The notes under the pieces: model-generated
Told to the model about the DNA's origin: nothing
Database searches by the model: none
What the model saw: only the letters and a program-made list of their open reading frames with translations
NCBI GenBank assembly: GCA_964574335.1
Contig: CAZNNH010000028.1
Span: forward strand, 1 to 51,068
DNA from: CAZNNH01 sp964574335
GTDB taxonomy: Bacteria > Acidobacteriota > Vicinamibacteria > Fen-336
Direction: 5' to 3'
Length of the DNA: 51,068 bases
Translations under genes and position numbers: made by a program
In this document: in pieces, positions 38,625 through 47,018 of the stretch
Numbering within the stretch: the first letter of the stretch is position 1
Layout: each line of letters starts with the position of its first letter

Positions 38625-40073
38625 ATGAGCCTCCCGCGAACCGTCCTGACCATCCTGCTGTTGGTGGCCGGCCTGTCACTGTCGGGCATCCTGGTCCTGC
38701 AGCACCACGGAGAAGCCCCGGGCCTGGTGTCGGCGGCCAACCAGCTCTGCGGCGAGGAGACAGGCGCCGGCACCGGCTGCGAGGCGGTCGCCGCCGGTCC
38801 GTACTCCGGCTTCCTCGGCTTCTCGATCGCGGCTTTCGGCTTCTTCTTCTATCTCTCGCTGGCGCTCCTCCTGGGCTTCTCCTACCTGGCCGGTGCGGAG
38901 GCTCGCAGCGCCGGCGCGGTGCTCTCCCTGCTGGCGGTCGGTGTGGCCCTCGTCATCGACGTCATGCTGCTCGGCGTTCAGGCCTTCGCGATCGGGCGCT
39001 ACTGCAACCTCTGCCTGACGACCTACCTCGTCAACGCGGGGCTGCTGGTGCTGCTGCTTCCCGCCCGCCGGGGCCTCGGCGCCGTGTGGCAGACCTTGCG
39101 GCGCCCTGAGGGCCGACTGGCCTTCGCCGGGTGGGCGCTGGCCAGCGTGGGGCTCGCGCTGGCGGTGGGCGCCACCGACACGGTCTTCTCCTACCGGGCC
39201 GAGAAGCGCCAGGCGAGCCTCCTCGGAACGCTGCCGGCCGCCCCCCCGGCTCCCCCCACGACGGTCGCGGCCTCGCCGGCGGTGGTCGACCCCAACGCGA
39301 CGCAGGCCGGCCCGCCAGCGACGACGGCCGGGGCCGAGACGGCGGCCACCGAAGCCAAGGCCACGCCCCCCTCGGCCGAGCTGGAGAAGGCGCGCGCCGA
39401 GGCCCGGCGTCTCCAGAGCATCCTGGACAACCCCCGACTCCTGCAGCAGTACCTGGACGACAAGGCGTGGAAGGAGTACGAGGACGCTCCCACCCAGCAG
39501 ATCGACCTCACCGGGCTCACTCCGAAAGGCCCGGCCCAGGCGGCGATCCACGTGGTCGAGTTCTCCGACTTCCTGTGCCCCTTCTGTCGCTCCATCGCCG
39601 GCGCGTTCCGGAGCTTCATCCCCCAGTCGCGGGGCCTGGTCGGCATCTACTTCAAGAACTACCCGCTCGACACGGAGTGCAACGACAAGCTCCAAACCAC
39701 GCTCCACCCGGGCGCCTGCCAGGTGGCGCTGGGGTCGATCTGCGCGCTGCAGCAGGGGCCCGACAGCTTCTGGCGCTACCACGACAAGGCCTTCACCAAG
39801 CCACTCCAGGCTCCCAAGCTGGACGACGTCGTTGGGCTCGCCGCCGAGGCCGGCCTCGACTTCGCCCGCCTCGAGCAGTGCATGAAGAGCGGGGCGGCCC
39901 GCGACCAGCTCGCGGCCCAGATCGAGGAGGCCCACCGGCTGGGTGTGAACGCCACGCCGACGTTGTTCATCAACGGCAAGAAGCTCCCTCGCGTCAACGA
40001 CTTCGTGCAGGCGGTCAACGCCGAGGCGGCCCGGCTGGGCCTGGAGCCGCTGGCCGGGCCAGCCGCCGAGTAG
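38625..40073 (+). CDS. VKOR-DsbA fusion, disulfide-bond formation
   Basis: A 482-residue inner-membrane protein. Residues 1-145 are a bacterial vitamin K epoxide reductase domain: loop cysteines C42 and C52 and the active CNLC (C127, C130) among four helices. After a fifth helix (about 167-182) and an alanine/proline linker comes a periplasmic DsbA-like thioredoxin domain with CPFC (C318, C321) and the cis-proline NATPTLFING. The DsbA half oxidises exported proteins and the VKOR half reoxidises it using quinone, replacing DsbB. ATG at 38622 is in frame as well; 38625 fits the leaderless spacing. Encoded alone. Confidence 0.94.
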   Translation: MSLPRTVLTILLLVAGLSLSGILVLQHHGEAPGLVSAANQLCGEETGAGTGCEAVAAGPYSGFLGFSIAAFGFFFYLSLALLLGFSYLAGAEARSAGAVLSLLAVGVALVIDVMLLGVQAFAIGRYCNLCLTTYLVNAGLLVLLLPARRGLGAVWQTLRRPEGRLAFAGWALASVGLALAVGATDTVFSYRAEKRQASLLGTLPAAPPAPPTTVAASPAVVDPNATQAGPPATTAGAETAATEAKATPPSAELEKARAEARRLQSILDNPRLLQQYLDDKAWKEYEDAPTQQIDLTGLTPKGPAQAAIHVVEFSDFLCPFCRSIAGAFRSFIPQSRGLVGIYFKNYPLDTECNDKLQTTLHPGACQVALGSICALQQGPDSFWRYHDKAFTKPLQAPKLDDVVGLAAEAGLDFARLEQCMKSGAARDQLAAQIEEAHRLGVNATPTLFINGKKLPRVNDFVQAVNAEAARLGLEPLAGPAAE

Positions 40074-40090
40074 CCGCGGGGCGGCGTTAC

Positions 40091-40236
40091 GCGGCGCCCG
40101 AAGTGAATTCGGTCGCCGCTATCGAGCGGGGGGCTCCCGTCCCCCGGGCCCCCGGACCTGAACGCGTCGCCCGGAGTAGATCCGGTCGCCGCTATCAAGC
40201 GGGGGGCTCCCGCCCCCAAGCCCCCTGACACGAAAC
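40091..40236 (+). repeat. Two tandem copies of a 73-bp hairpin-containing repeat
   Basis: Units 40091-40163 and 40164-40236 have the same length and share GGTCGCCGCTATC and AGCGGGGGGCTCCCG. Each can form a GGGGG...CCCCC hairpin. They lie between the VKOR-DsbA stop and the ArsR promoter and may act as a double terminator or belong to a genome-wide intergenic repeat family. Confidence 0.7.
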
Positions 40237-40269
40237 CGGCACCTTTCGGCGTCGCGGGGCGAAGGAGCC

Positions 40270-40305
40270 TTGACAGGGAATTCGAAAATGCGTATATTCG
40301 CATCT
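40270..40305 (+). promoter_or_regulatory. Strong promoter with ArsR-type operator
   Basis: TTGACA (40270-40275), 17 bases, TATATT (40293-40298): close to consensus. The -10 is the centre of an inverted repeat, ATGCG-TATATT-CGCAT, of the kind bound by ArsR/SmtB repressors. Binding of the first gene's product would block the whole efflux operon until metal or another inducer releases it. Confidence 0.75.
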
Positions 40306-40320
40306 CATTATGGAGATGCG

Positions 40321-40668
40321 GTGGTTGATCCGAAGCTGATCCCGGCGGTCGCGGAGCGTTTTCGGGTGCTCGGCGATCCCGCACGTCTCGCCATCCTGGC
40401 GGTCCTGCAGCGCGGCGAGAGGAGCGTCTCCGAGATCGTCGAGGCCACCGGTCGGAGCCAGCCGAACGTCTCCCAGCACGTCGCGAGCCTGGCGCGGGCC
40501 GGCTTCGTGGCGGCCCGGCGCGAGGGGAACCGCACCTACTACCGGGTGGTCGACCCCTGCGTGAACGACATCTGCGAGGCGGTCTGCCAGAGCCTGGCCG
40601 CCCGTGCCTCGGAGGACCAGAAGTGGCAGAGGCTGCTCAAGCCTGGAGGGAGGAAGGTCCGTGGCTAA
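40321..40668 (+). CDS. ArsR/SmtB-family repressor of the efflux operon
   Basis: A 115-residue winged-helix repressor: FRVLGDPARLAILAVLQRG, then SVSEIVEATGRSQPNVSQHV (recognition helix) and the wing RREGNRTYYRV. The C-terminal helix has three cysteines in DPCVNDICEAVCQ, a possible metal or thiol sensing site. The GTG at 40321 with GGAG five bases upstream is the start; the in-frame ATG at 40288 and the start at 40270 lie inside the promoter and cannot be translated from that transcript. Its 3' end overlaps the TolC gene by eight bases. It most likely represses the operon through the inverted repeat over its own -10. Confidence 0.88.
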   Translation: MVDPKLIPAVAERFRVLGDPARLAILAVLQRGERSVSEIVEATGRSQPNVSQHVASLARAGFVAARREGNRTYYRVVDPCVNDICEAVCQSLAARASEDQKWQRLLKPGGRKVRG

Positions 40669-41983
40669 TCGAAGAAGCATAGTCCTGGGCGTGAGCTTGC
40701 TGGTGGCCCCGGCCTTGGCGGCGGCGGAGACGACGCCGCTGACCCTGGCCGAGGCCCTGGCGATCGCCGAGGCGAAGAACCCCGACATCCAGTCGGCGCG
40801 CGAGAGCGCGGCCGCGGAGAGCGTTCGCGCCGAGGCGGTGCTGCGGCAGCGCTGGCCCAGCCTGACGCTGACCTCGGGCTGGTCCTACACGAACAACCCC
40901 TCGGCGGTGTTCGCCCAGAAGCTCAACTCCGGCCAGTTCGCCCAGGAGGACTTCGCCATCGACCGGCTCAACGCCCCCGACGCCCTCTCGCACCTCAACA
41001 CCACGCTGGCGGTGCAGGTGCCCCTCGACGTCTTCGGCAAGGTCGGGGCCTACGGCAAGGCCCAGGCGGCGGCCGGGCGCGCCGCCGAGGCCGCCACCCG
41101 CGAGGGCCTCCAGGAGCTCAGGCTTCAGGTCGTCCGCGCCTACCACCAGGCGGCGCTGGCGCAGCGTGCGGTGGCGGTCACCGAGCGGGCGGCGGAGACG
41201 GCCCGAGCCCGGGAGGCGGATATCGAGGCGCGGGTGAGCGAGGGGGCGGCCCTCAAGGCGGACCTGCTCCGCGCCCGCACCCGGCGGCGGACCCGCGAGG
41301 CCGACCTGGCGGAGCGCCGGGGCGAGGCCCGGGTGGCGGCAGCCGCGCTGTCGCGCCTGCTGGGAGCCGATCCGGGCGTCGACTACGAGCCGGCCGAGGC
41401 GCCCCCCGAGCCCGCGCCGTTGCCGGGCGACGAGGAGTCCTGGTCGGCTCGTGCCGCCGACCAGCGGGCGGCCCGAGAGGCCGCCGAGAGCAAGGTGGAG
41501 GCCACCGAGTGGGGAGTCACCGGCGAAGGCCGGTCTTTGCTCCCCGACCTAGCCCTGTTCGGTCAGGTCCAGGACGACCGCAACACCTTCGGCTCGAACC
41601 AGACCGGCTCGGTCGGCGCCATGCTCCGCTTCAACGCCTTCGACGGGACCCGGTCCAAGCGCAAGGCGGTGGCCGAGGCCCAGCTCCGGGCCGCCCGGCA
41701 ACAGGCCCGGGCGGTCGCCGACCAGATCCGACTGGAGGTGGCGATGGCCTGGCGCCGTGCGGTGGCGGCACGGGAGCGCTACGCAGCGGCCGCCGGCGGG
41801 GCCGAGGACGGGCGCGAGGCGCTGCGGGTGATCCAGCAGCGGCGTCAGGCCGGGATGGCCACCCTCACCGACGAGTTGGAGACCGAGGTGGCCAGCCTGG
41901 CCGCCGAGCTGGGCGAGCTTCAGGCCAAGACCGCCGCGGCGATCGCCGACGCCGAGCTGCGTCGCTCCGCCGGAGAGCTTTAG
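40661..41983 (+). CDS. TolC-family outer-membrane efflux protein
   Basis: A 440-residue outer-membrane channel subunit. Signal peptide about 1-22 (LVAPALAAAE), then two OEP repeats: LTLAEALAIAEAKNPDIQSA opens the first, long coiled-coil helices with alanine/glutamate/arginine follow, and the second repeat ends with TLTDELETEVASLAAELGEL. The start is GTG at 40661 with GGAGGGAGG upstream, overlapping the repressor gene's end. It completes the tripartite pump encoded by the next two genes. Confidence 0.9.
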   Translation: MANRRSIVLGVSLLVAPALAAAETTPLTLAEALAIAEAKNPDIQSARESAAAESVRAEAVLRQRWPSLTLTSGWSYTNNPSAVFAQKLNSGQFAQEDFAIDRLNAPDALSHLNTTLAVQVPLDVFGKVGAYGKAQAAAGRAAEAATREGLQELRLQVVRAYHQAALAQRAVAVTERAAETARAREADIEARVSEGAALKADLLRARTRRRTREADLAERRGEARVAAAALSRLLGADPGVDYEPAEAPPEPAPLPGDEESWSARAADQRAAREAAESKVEATEWGVTGEGRSLLPDLALFGQVQDDRNTFGSNQTGSVGAMLRFNAFDGTRSKRKAVAEAQLRAARQQARAVADQIRLEVAMAWRRAVAARERYAAAAGGAEDGREALRVIQQRRQAGMATLTDELETEVASLAAELGELQAKTAAAIADAELRRSAGEL

Positions 41984-42053
41984 TGTCCCCCGTGGACGGC
42001 ATGACCGGGTTCGGGAGAGGGAACAAGCGATGAAGAGGGGAAGGAGAACGCCG

Positions 42054-43094
42054 ATGTCGACACGACGGAGGGGCTGGCTGGCACTGCCGCTGCTCGCGGG
42101 CCTGGGGCTCGCCGCCTGCCACGAGAAGCCGGAAGCACGACCTGCCGCCGACCACGCCGCCGGTCCCGCCCGCCAGGTCCAGACTCGCGAGGCGGTGAGA
42201 AGCGACGGCGCGCACGAGGTGACCGTGCCCGCCACGGTGTTCGCTCACCAGCGCGCCGAGCTCTCGGCGCGGATCCCGGCGGGCGTGGCCGAGCTGCCCT
42301 TCGAGGAGGGACAGCGGGTGAGGAAGGGAGACGTCCTGGTCCGTCTGGACGACGCCGCGATCCGCTCCGCGGTGGCGGCGGCCGAGGCGGCGCTCAATAC
42401 CGCGGAGGCCGACCTGCAGCGGATGCGGTCCCTGGAGCAGAAGGGGGCGGCCACCCCCCGCGAGCTGGAGCAGGTCGAGGCACATGCGGCCGGGGCGCGT
42501 GCCCAGCTCGCAGCCGCCCGCGACAACCTCTCCTACGCGGAGCTCCGGGCCCCCTTCGACGGCCGGGTGGCGGACCGACCGGTGGACGTCGGTGACGTCG
42601 TCAACCCCGGTCGCACCCTGATCGCCCTGGAGGCTGACCGCGGCTTCGACGTCCGCGGCAACCTCGACTCCGCCCAGGTCTCTCGCCTTCGGGTGGGGGA
42701 GGAGGTCGAGGTGCTGGTCGACGGACAGCCTCAGCCGCTCTCGGCGACGGTGAGGTCGATCTCGCCGGCTGGCGACCCCACCACCCACCGGTTCGAGGTG
42801 CAGGCCGATCTCCCCGGCGCCCTGGGCGTGCGATCCGGCCTCTTCGCACGGCTGGTCCTGCAGGACCCCTCCGGCACCGCGCGGATCACCGTTCCCGAGG
42901 GAGCCGTCTTCGAGCGAGGCGGCCTCCAGGGGCTCTTCGTGGTCGAAGGCGGTGTGGCCCGACTGCGCTGGGTGGCCACCGGCGCCACCAAGGACGGCCA
43001 GACCGAGATCCGGGCCGGCGTCGGCGCCGGCGAGCGGGTGGTGGTCGAGCCGGATGGGCTCGAGGACGGCGCCGCAGTCCTGGAGCAGCGGTAA
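42054..43094 (+). CDS. RND efflux periplasmic adaptor (membrane-fusion protein), lipoprotein
   Basis: A 346-residue adaptor. Lipoprotein leader ends LGLAAC (Cys22). The lipoyl/barrel-sandwich half reads ARIPAGVAELPFEEGQRVRK, GDVLVRLDD; the hairpin (about 100-160) follows, then NLSYAELRAPFDGRVADRPV, DVGDVV and the beta-barrel and membrane-proximal domains with EGAVFERGGLQGLFVVEGG. GGAGA lies before the ATG at 42054; an in-frame ATG at 42030 is less well placed. Its stop overlaps the pump start (TAATG). Confidence 0.92.
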   Translation: MSTRRRGWLALPLLAGLGLAACHEKPEARPAADHAAGPARQVQTREAVRSDGAHEVTVPATVFAHQRAELSARIPAGVAELPFEEGQRVRKGDVLVRLDDAAIRSAVAAAEAALNTAEADLQRMRSLEQKGAATPRELEQVEAHAAGARAQLAAARDNLSYAELRAPFDGRVADRPVDVGDVVNPGRTLIALEADRGFDVRGNLDSAQVSRLRVGEEVEVLVDGQPQPLSATVRSISPAGDPTTHRFEVQADLPGALGVRSGLFARLVLQDPSGTARITVPEGAVFERGGLQGLFVVEGGVARLRWVATGATKDGQTEIRAGVGAGERVVVEPDGLEDGAAVLEQR

Positions 43095-46000
43095 TGCAGA
43101 CCGGCTTGGCTGGACGCGTCGCCCGGGCCTTCCTGGACAGCAAGCTGACGCCGCTGGTGATCCTGGCCTCGATCGGCCTGGGGGCGTTGGGACTGATCGC
43201 CACCCCTCGCGAGGAGGAGCCTCAGATCCGGGTGCCGATGGTGGACGTGATGATCGCCTACCCGGGGATGACCCCCAAGGAGGTCGAGGCCCGCATCGCC
43301 ACGCCGGTGGAGCGGATCCTGTGGGGGATCTCGGGCGTCGAGCACGTCTACTCGACTGCCGGACCCGGCTTCGCGCTGATCACCACCCGCTTCAAGGTGA
43401 ACGAGGACAACGAGGAGAGCCTGGTCAAGGTCTACGAGCGCCAGTCGGCGATGTGGCCCGTGCTGCCGCCCGAGGCGCAGCGACCCATCGTCGAGCTCCA
43501 CTCCATCGACGACGTCCCTTTCCTGACCCTCACCCTGTGGAGCCAGGGCTCGAGCAGTGACCGGCTCCGGCCGCTGGCCGCCGAGCTGGCCCAGGAGCTG
43601 GCGGAGATCCAGGACATCAGCAAGCCGCAGCTTCTCGGCGGGCAGCCCCGGACCATCCGGGTCGAGCCCGACCCCGACCGGATGGCGGCGGTGGGCATGA
43701 CCTGGATGCGCCTGCAGCAGGCGCTCCGATCGGCCTCGGTACGCCAGGACGCGGGGACGTCGGTGCGGGACAACCAGGAGATAAGGGTCGAGGCCGGGCC
43801 GCTGTTCCACGACGGGGACGACGTCAGGCGGGTGGTGATCGACGTGCGCGACGGCCGGCCGGTCTACGTCTCCGACGTGGCCCGGGTCTTCGACGGGCCG
43901 GCCGAGACCACCAACGCCGTCTTCTTCGCCGTCGGGGCCGCCAAAGCCACCGCCGAGCAGCCGGCCGGGCGCGAGGTCCCGGCGGTGACGATCGCCCTCG
44001 CCAAGCGGCCGGGCTCCAACGCCACCCACCTGGCCGAGCACGTGCTCGAGAAGGTCGAGACGCTCCGGTCCCGGCTGCTGCCGGCCGACGTCCACGTCGA
44101 GGTGACCCGCAACTACGGCAAGACCGCCGGGGATAAATCGGACGAGCTGGTCAAGCACCTGTGGATCGCCACCGTGTCGGTGGTGATCCTGATCGCGCTG
44201 GCCATGGGCTGGCGGGCGGGCCTGGTGGTCGCCCTGGCGGTCCCGGTCACGCTGGCCCTGACCCTGTTCATCTACTACCTCTCCGGCTACACCCTGAACC
44301 GGGTGACCCTGTTCGCCCTGATCTTCTCCATCGGGATCCTGGTCGACGACGCGATCGTGGTGGTCGAGAACATCGAGCGCCACTACCGGGAGAAGAAGGG
44401 TCAGCCCTTCTTCAAGGTGGCGGTGGAGGCGGTCGACGAGGTCGGCAACCCCACCATCCTGGCGACCTTCACCGTGATCGCCGCCATCCTGCCCATGGCC
44501 TTCGTGGGCGGCCTGATGGGACCCTACATGCGCCCCATCCCCACCGGCGCCTCGGCGGCCATGGTCTTCTCGCTGGTGGTGGCCTTCGTGGTCTCGCCGT
44601 GGGCGGCCTACCGCTTCTTCAAGAAGGGCAATCCGGACCACGGCCACGCCGAGGGAGCCCCGGATGGGCTGAGCACCCGGGTCTACCGCACCGGCATGAA
44701 CGCGCTGATCCGCCGTCCGGCCGTCCGCGCCAGCTTCTTCGTGGGGGTGGTGGTGATCCTGCTGGCTTCGATGGGGCTGGTCGGCCTGGGCCTGGTCAAG
44801 GTCAAGATGCTCCCCTTCGACAACAAGAGCGAGTTCCAGGTGATCGTCAACCACGAGGTGGGGACCCCGCTCGAGGTGACGCTGGAGACGGCCCGCGAGA
44901 TGGGTCGCTACCTGGCCACGGTGCCGGAGGTGTCCGACTACCAGATCTATGCCGGTACCGCGGCGCCCTTCAACTTCAACGGCCTGGTCCGCCACTACTT
45001 CCTGCGCCAGTCCCCACACCTGGCCGACCTGCAGGTGAACCTGGTCGACAAGCACCAGCGGGACGAGCAGTCGCATCCCCTCGCCAAGCGGGTTCGCCCG
45101 GCGCTCACCGAGATCGCGGCGCGGCGCGGGGCGCGGGTGAAGGTGGTCGAGATCCCGCCCGGGCCCCCGGTGCTGGACACCATGGTGGCCGAGATCTACG
45201 GCCCCACCGAAGAGGCCCGCGACCAGCTCGCCGGGCAGGTCCTGAAGCTGTTCGAGGAGACGCCGGGGGTGGTGGACAGCGACGACTCGCTGGAGGCCCC
45301 GCACACCCGCCGCGAGATCGTCCTGGACCGGGAGAAGGCCGGGCTCAAGGGGATCCCGCCGGCAGCGGCCATCGAGACGCTGGCTGGGCCCGGCGCGGGC
45401 CGGGACGTGGCCCGGCTCGACGCACCCACCTCACGGGAGCCGGTGCCGGTCCGTCTGCGGCTCTCGGCCAGCGACCGCTCACGGATGGAGCGACGCTTGT
45501 CGATGCGCGTCGACTCGCCCGCCGGTCCGGTTCCGCTGTCAGAGCTGGCGAGGGTCGAGACGGTGGCCGAGGCCCAGCCGATCATCCACAAGGACCTGAA
45601 GCCCGTGGTCTACGTCTTCGGCGACCTGGCCGGTGAGAGGGAGAGCCCGGTCTACGCCCTCGCCGAGCTCAAGCAGAAGATCGAGGCCCTGGAGCCGGAG
45701 CTGGGAAGCCGAGTCGAGCAGCACTGGGTGGAGGCCCCGGAGACCTCCGATCGGCTGGCCCTGAAGTGGGACGGGGAGTGGCAGATCACCTACGAGGTCT
45801 TCCGGGACCTCGGGATCGCCTTCGCCATCGTGATGGTGCTGATCGCGATCCTGGTGATCGGCTGGTTCGAGTCGTTCAGCGTGCCGCTGGCGATCCTGCT
45901 GCCGATCCCGCTCTCGCTGATCGGGATCCTGCCCGGCCACTGGGCCTTCGGCGCCTTCTTCACCGCCACCTCGATGATCGGGTTCATCGCCGGGGCCGGC

Positions 46001-46330
46001 ATCATCGTGCGCAACTCGATCATCCTGGTCGACTTCATCGAGCTCAAGCTGCGCCAGGGGATGCCCCTCGAGGAGGCGGTGGTGGAGGCCGGGGCGGTGC
46101 GCTTCCGGCCGATGCTGCTGACCGCGGCGGCGGTGGTGGTGGGCGCCTTCGTGATCCTGTTCGACCCCATCTTCCAGGGCCTGGCGATCTCCCTGATGAT
46201 GGGCGAGGTGGCGGCCACCCTGCTGTCGCGAGCGGCGGTGCCCGTCGTCTACTACCTGATCGCCCGCCGCGGCCGTGCCGAGTTACTCCACAAGGATGGG
46301 CTGAACCCGGTCACCGCAGGTGGGGTCTGA
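43094..46330 (+). CDS. RND-family efflux pump inner-membrane subunit
   Basis: A 1078-residue AcrB-type transporter with twelve helices and two large periplasmic loops. The N-terminus (FLDSKLTPLVILASIGLGAL, then PREEEPQIRVPMVDV) and YPGMTPKEVEARIATPVER are typical. The proton-relay pair is in SIGILVDDAIVVVENIERHY of helix 4, the DD form of hydrophobe/drug pumps rather than the single-acid form of CzcA-type metal pumps. Even so, the ArsR repressor and the DUF2892 and PII-like genes downstream recall metal- or redox-linked RND clusters. The substrate is undecided. Translationally coupled to the adaptor gene. Confidence 0.94.
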   Translation: MQTGLAGRVARAFLDSKLTPLVILASIGLGALGLIATPREEEPQIRVPMVDVMIAYPGMTPKEVEARIATPVERILWGISGVEHVYSTAGPGFALITTRFKVNEDNEESLVKVYERQSAMWPVLPPEAQRPIVELHSIDDVPFLTLTLWSQGSSSDRLRPLAAELAQELAEIQDISKPQLLGGQPRTIRVEPDPDRMAAVGMTWMRLQQALRSASVRQDAGTSVRDNQEIRVEAGPLFHDGDDVRRVVIDVRDGRPVYVSDVARVFDGPAETTNAVFFAVGAAKATAEQPAGREVPAVTIALAKRPGSNATHLAEHVLEKVETLRSRLLPADVHVEVTRNYGKTAGDKSDELVKHLWIATVSVVILIALAMGWRAGLVVALAVPVTLALTLFIYYLSGYTLNRVTLFALIFSIGILVDDAIVVVENIERHYREKKGQPFFKVAVEAVDEVGNPTILATFTVIAAILPMAFVGGLMGPYMRPIPTGASAAMVFSLVVAFVVSPWAAYRFFKKGNPDHGHAEGAPDGLSTRVYRTGMNALIRRPAVRASFFVGVVVILLASMGLVGLGLVKVKMLPFDNKSEFQVIVNHEVGTPLEVTLETAREMGRYLATVPEVSDYQIYAGTAAPFNFNGLVRHYFLRQSPHLADLQVNLVDKHQRDEQSHPLAKRVRPALTEIAARRGARVKVVEIPPGPPVLDTMVAEIYGPTEEARDQLAGQVLKLFEETPGVVDSDDSLEAPHTRREIVLDREKAGLKGIPPAAAIETLAGPGAGRDVARLDAPTSREPVPVRLRLSASDRSRMERRLSMRVDSPAGPVPLSELARVETVAEAQPIIHKDLKPVVYVFGDLAGERESPVYALAELKQKIEALEPELGSRVEQHWVEAPETSDRLALKWDGEWQITYEVFRDLGIAFAIVMVLIAILVIGWFESFSVPLAILLPIPLSLIGILPGHWAFGAFFTATSMIGFIAGAGIIVRNSIILVDFIELKLRQGMPLEEAVVEAGAVRFRPMLLTAAAVVVGAFVILFDPIFQGLAISLMMGEVAATLLSRAAVPVVYYLIARRGRAELLHKDGLNPVTAGGV

Positions 46331-46382
46331 GGGACGGCGTGAGCTGCCGCCCCCACCAACCAAGCTTCTGGAGGAGAGAGTC

Positions 46383-46607
46383 ATGACCGTCGAACGTGCC
46401 GTTCGTGCCCTGGCCGGGTCCTTCGTGCTGGCCTCGGTGGCCTTGGGCTACTGGGTCCACCCCGGCTTCTTCCTCTTCACCGCCTTCGTGGGAGCCAATC
46501 TGCTCCAGTCGGCCTTCACCAACGCCTGTCCCGCGATGACGATCTTCCGCAAGCTGGGGCTGAGGGACGCCGGGTCGCCGGCCCAGCCGACCCCGGCGGC
46601 GAGCTGA
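46383..46607 (+). CDS. DUF2892 (YgaP-type transmembrane) small membrane protein
   Basis: A 74-residue protein with two membrane helices (about 7-24 and 28-44) and the family pattern MTVERAVRALAGSFVLASVA, NLLQSAFTNACPAMTIFRKL. This is the membrane segment found at the end of YgaP rhodanese proteins, here without the rhodanese. The conserved cysteine before PAMTIF is kept. GGAGGAGAG precedes the ATG. It sits between the pump and the PII-like gene. Confidence 0.85.
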   Translation: MTVERAVRALAGSFVLASVALGYWVHPGFFLFTAFVGANLLQSAFTNACPAMTIFRKLGLRDAGSPAQPTPAAS

Positions 46608-46617
46608 CGAGGCGGTG

Positions 46618-46908
46618 ATGAAGGCGGTGGTCGTGATCACCGAGTCGGACGCCCTCTCCGAGTTCGAACGCGCCTGCATGTCGAACCCGGAGCGTGGCTT
46701 CACCATCGTCCCGAAGGTGTGGGGGCGCGGCAAGACCGGGCTCAAGACCGGCGATCGGGTCCACCCGGGAGGGTCGGCCCTGCTCTTCACCGTGGTCCCG
46801 GACGCCGAGCTGGCGGCCACCACCGCCTTCCTGCGCGACGTGCGCGACCGGGCCGGTGTGGCCGAGTCCACCAAGATCTACGTGGCCCCGGTGGACGAGG
46901 TGATCTGA
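46618..46908 (+). CDS. PII-like small regulatory protein
   Basis: A 96-residue protein with a ferredoxin-like PII fold: MKAVVVITESDALSEFERAC, GFTIVPKVWGRGKTGLKTGD and SALLFTVVPDAELAATTAFL. It resembles PII-related proteins (such as DUF3240-type) found beside RND pumps, not true GlnB/GlnK: the uridylylated T-loop tyrosine motif is absent, and a GRGKTGLKTGD loop replaces it. It may bind a nucleotide or metal and modulate the pump. Start ATG at 46618; GTG at 46615 directly before it is equivalent. Confidence 0.75.
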   Translation: MKAVVVITESDALSEFERACMSNPERGFTIVPKVWGRGKTGLKTGDRVHPGGSALLFTVVPDAELAATTAFLRDVRDRAGVAESTKIYVAPVDEVI

Positions 46909-47018
46909 GCCCCCCAGCGTGATCCTGAGGGCTGCTTCGAAGCTGTGCCCCCGAAGGATCCGGGACCAGAGGGGCCGGCTCCAATTGGCCCTGGAACCGG
47001 CCCGGAAGAAGAGACACA

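Noticed and set aside
38676..39935. A 419-codon minus-strand frame across the VKOR-DsbA gene
   Set aside because: Same reason: antisense shadow with biased composition.
40091..40236. CRISPR array
   Set aside because: Only two adjoining 73-bp units with no spacers; no cas genes in the window.
40270..40320. Upstream in-frame starts for the ArsR gene
   Set aside because: They fall inside the -35/-10 promoter; the GTG at 40321 has its own ribosome site and matches the family start.
42731..45304. An 857-codon minus-strand frame across the pump gene
   Set aside because: It is a high-GC shadow of the RND gene, rich in H, R, D and G with no family likeness; the plus-strand protein is unmistakable.
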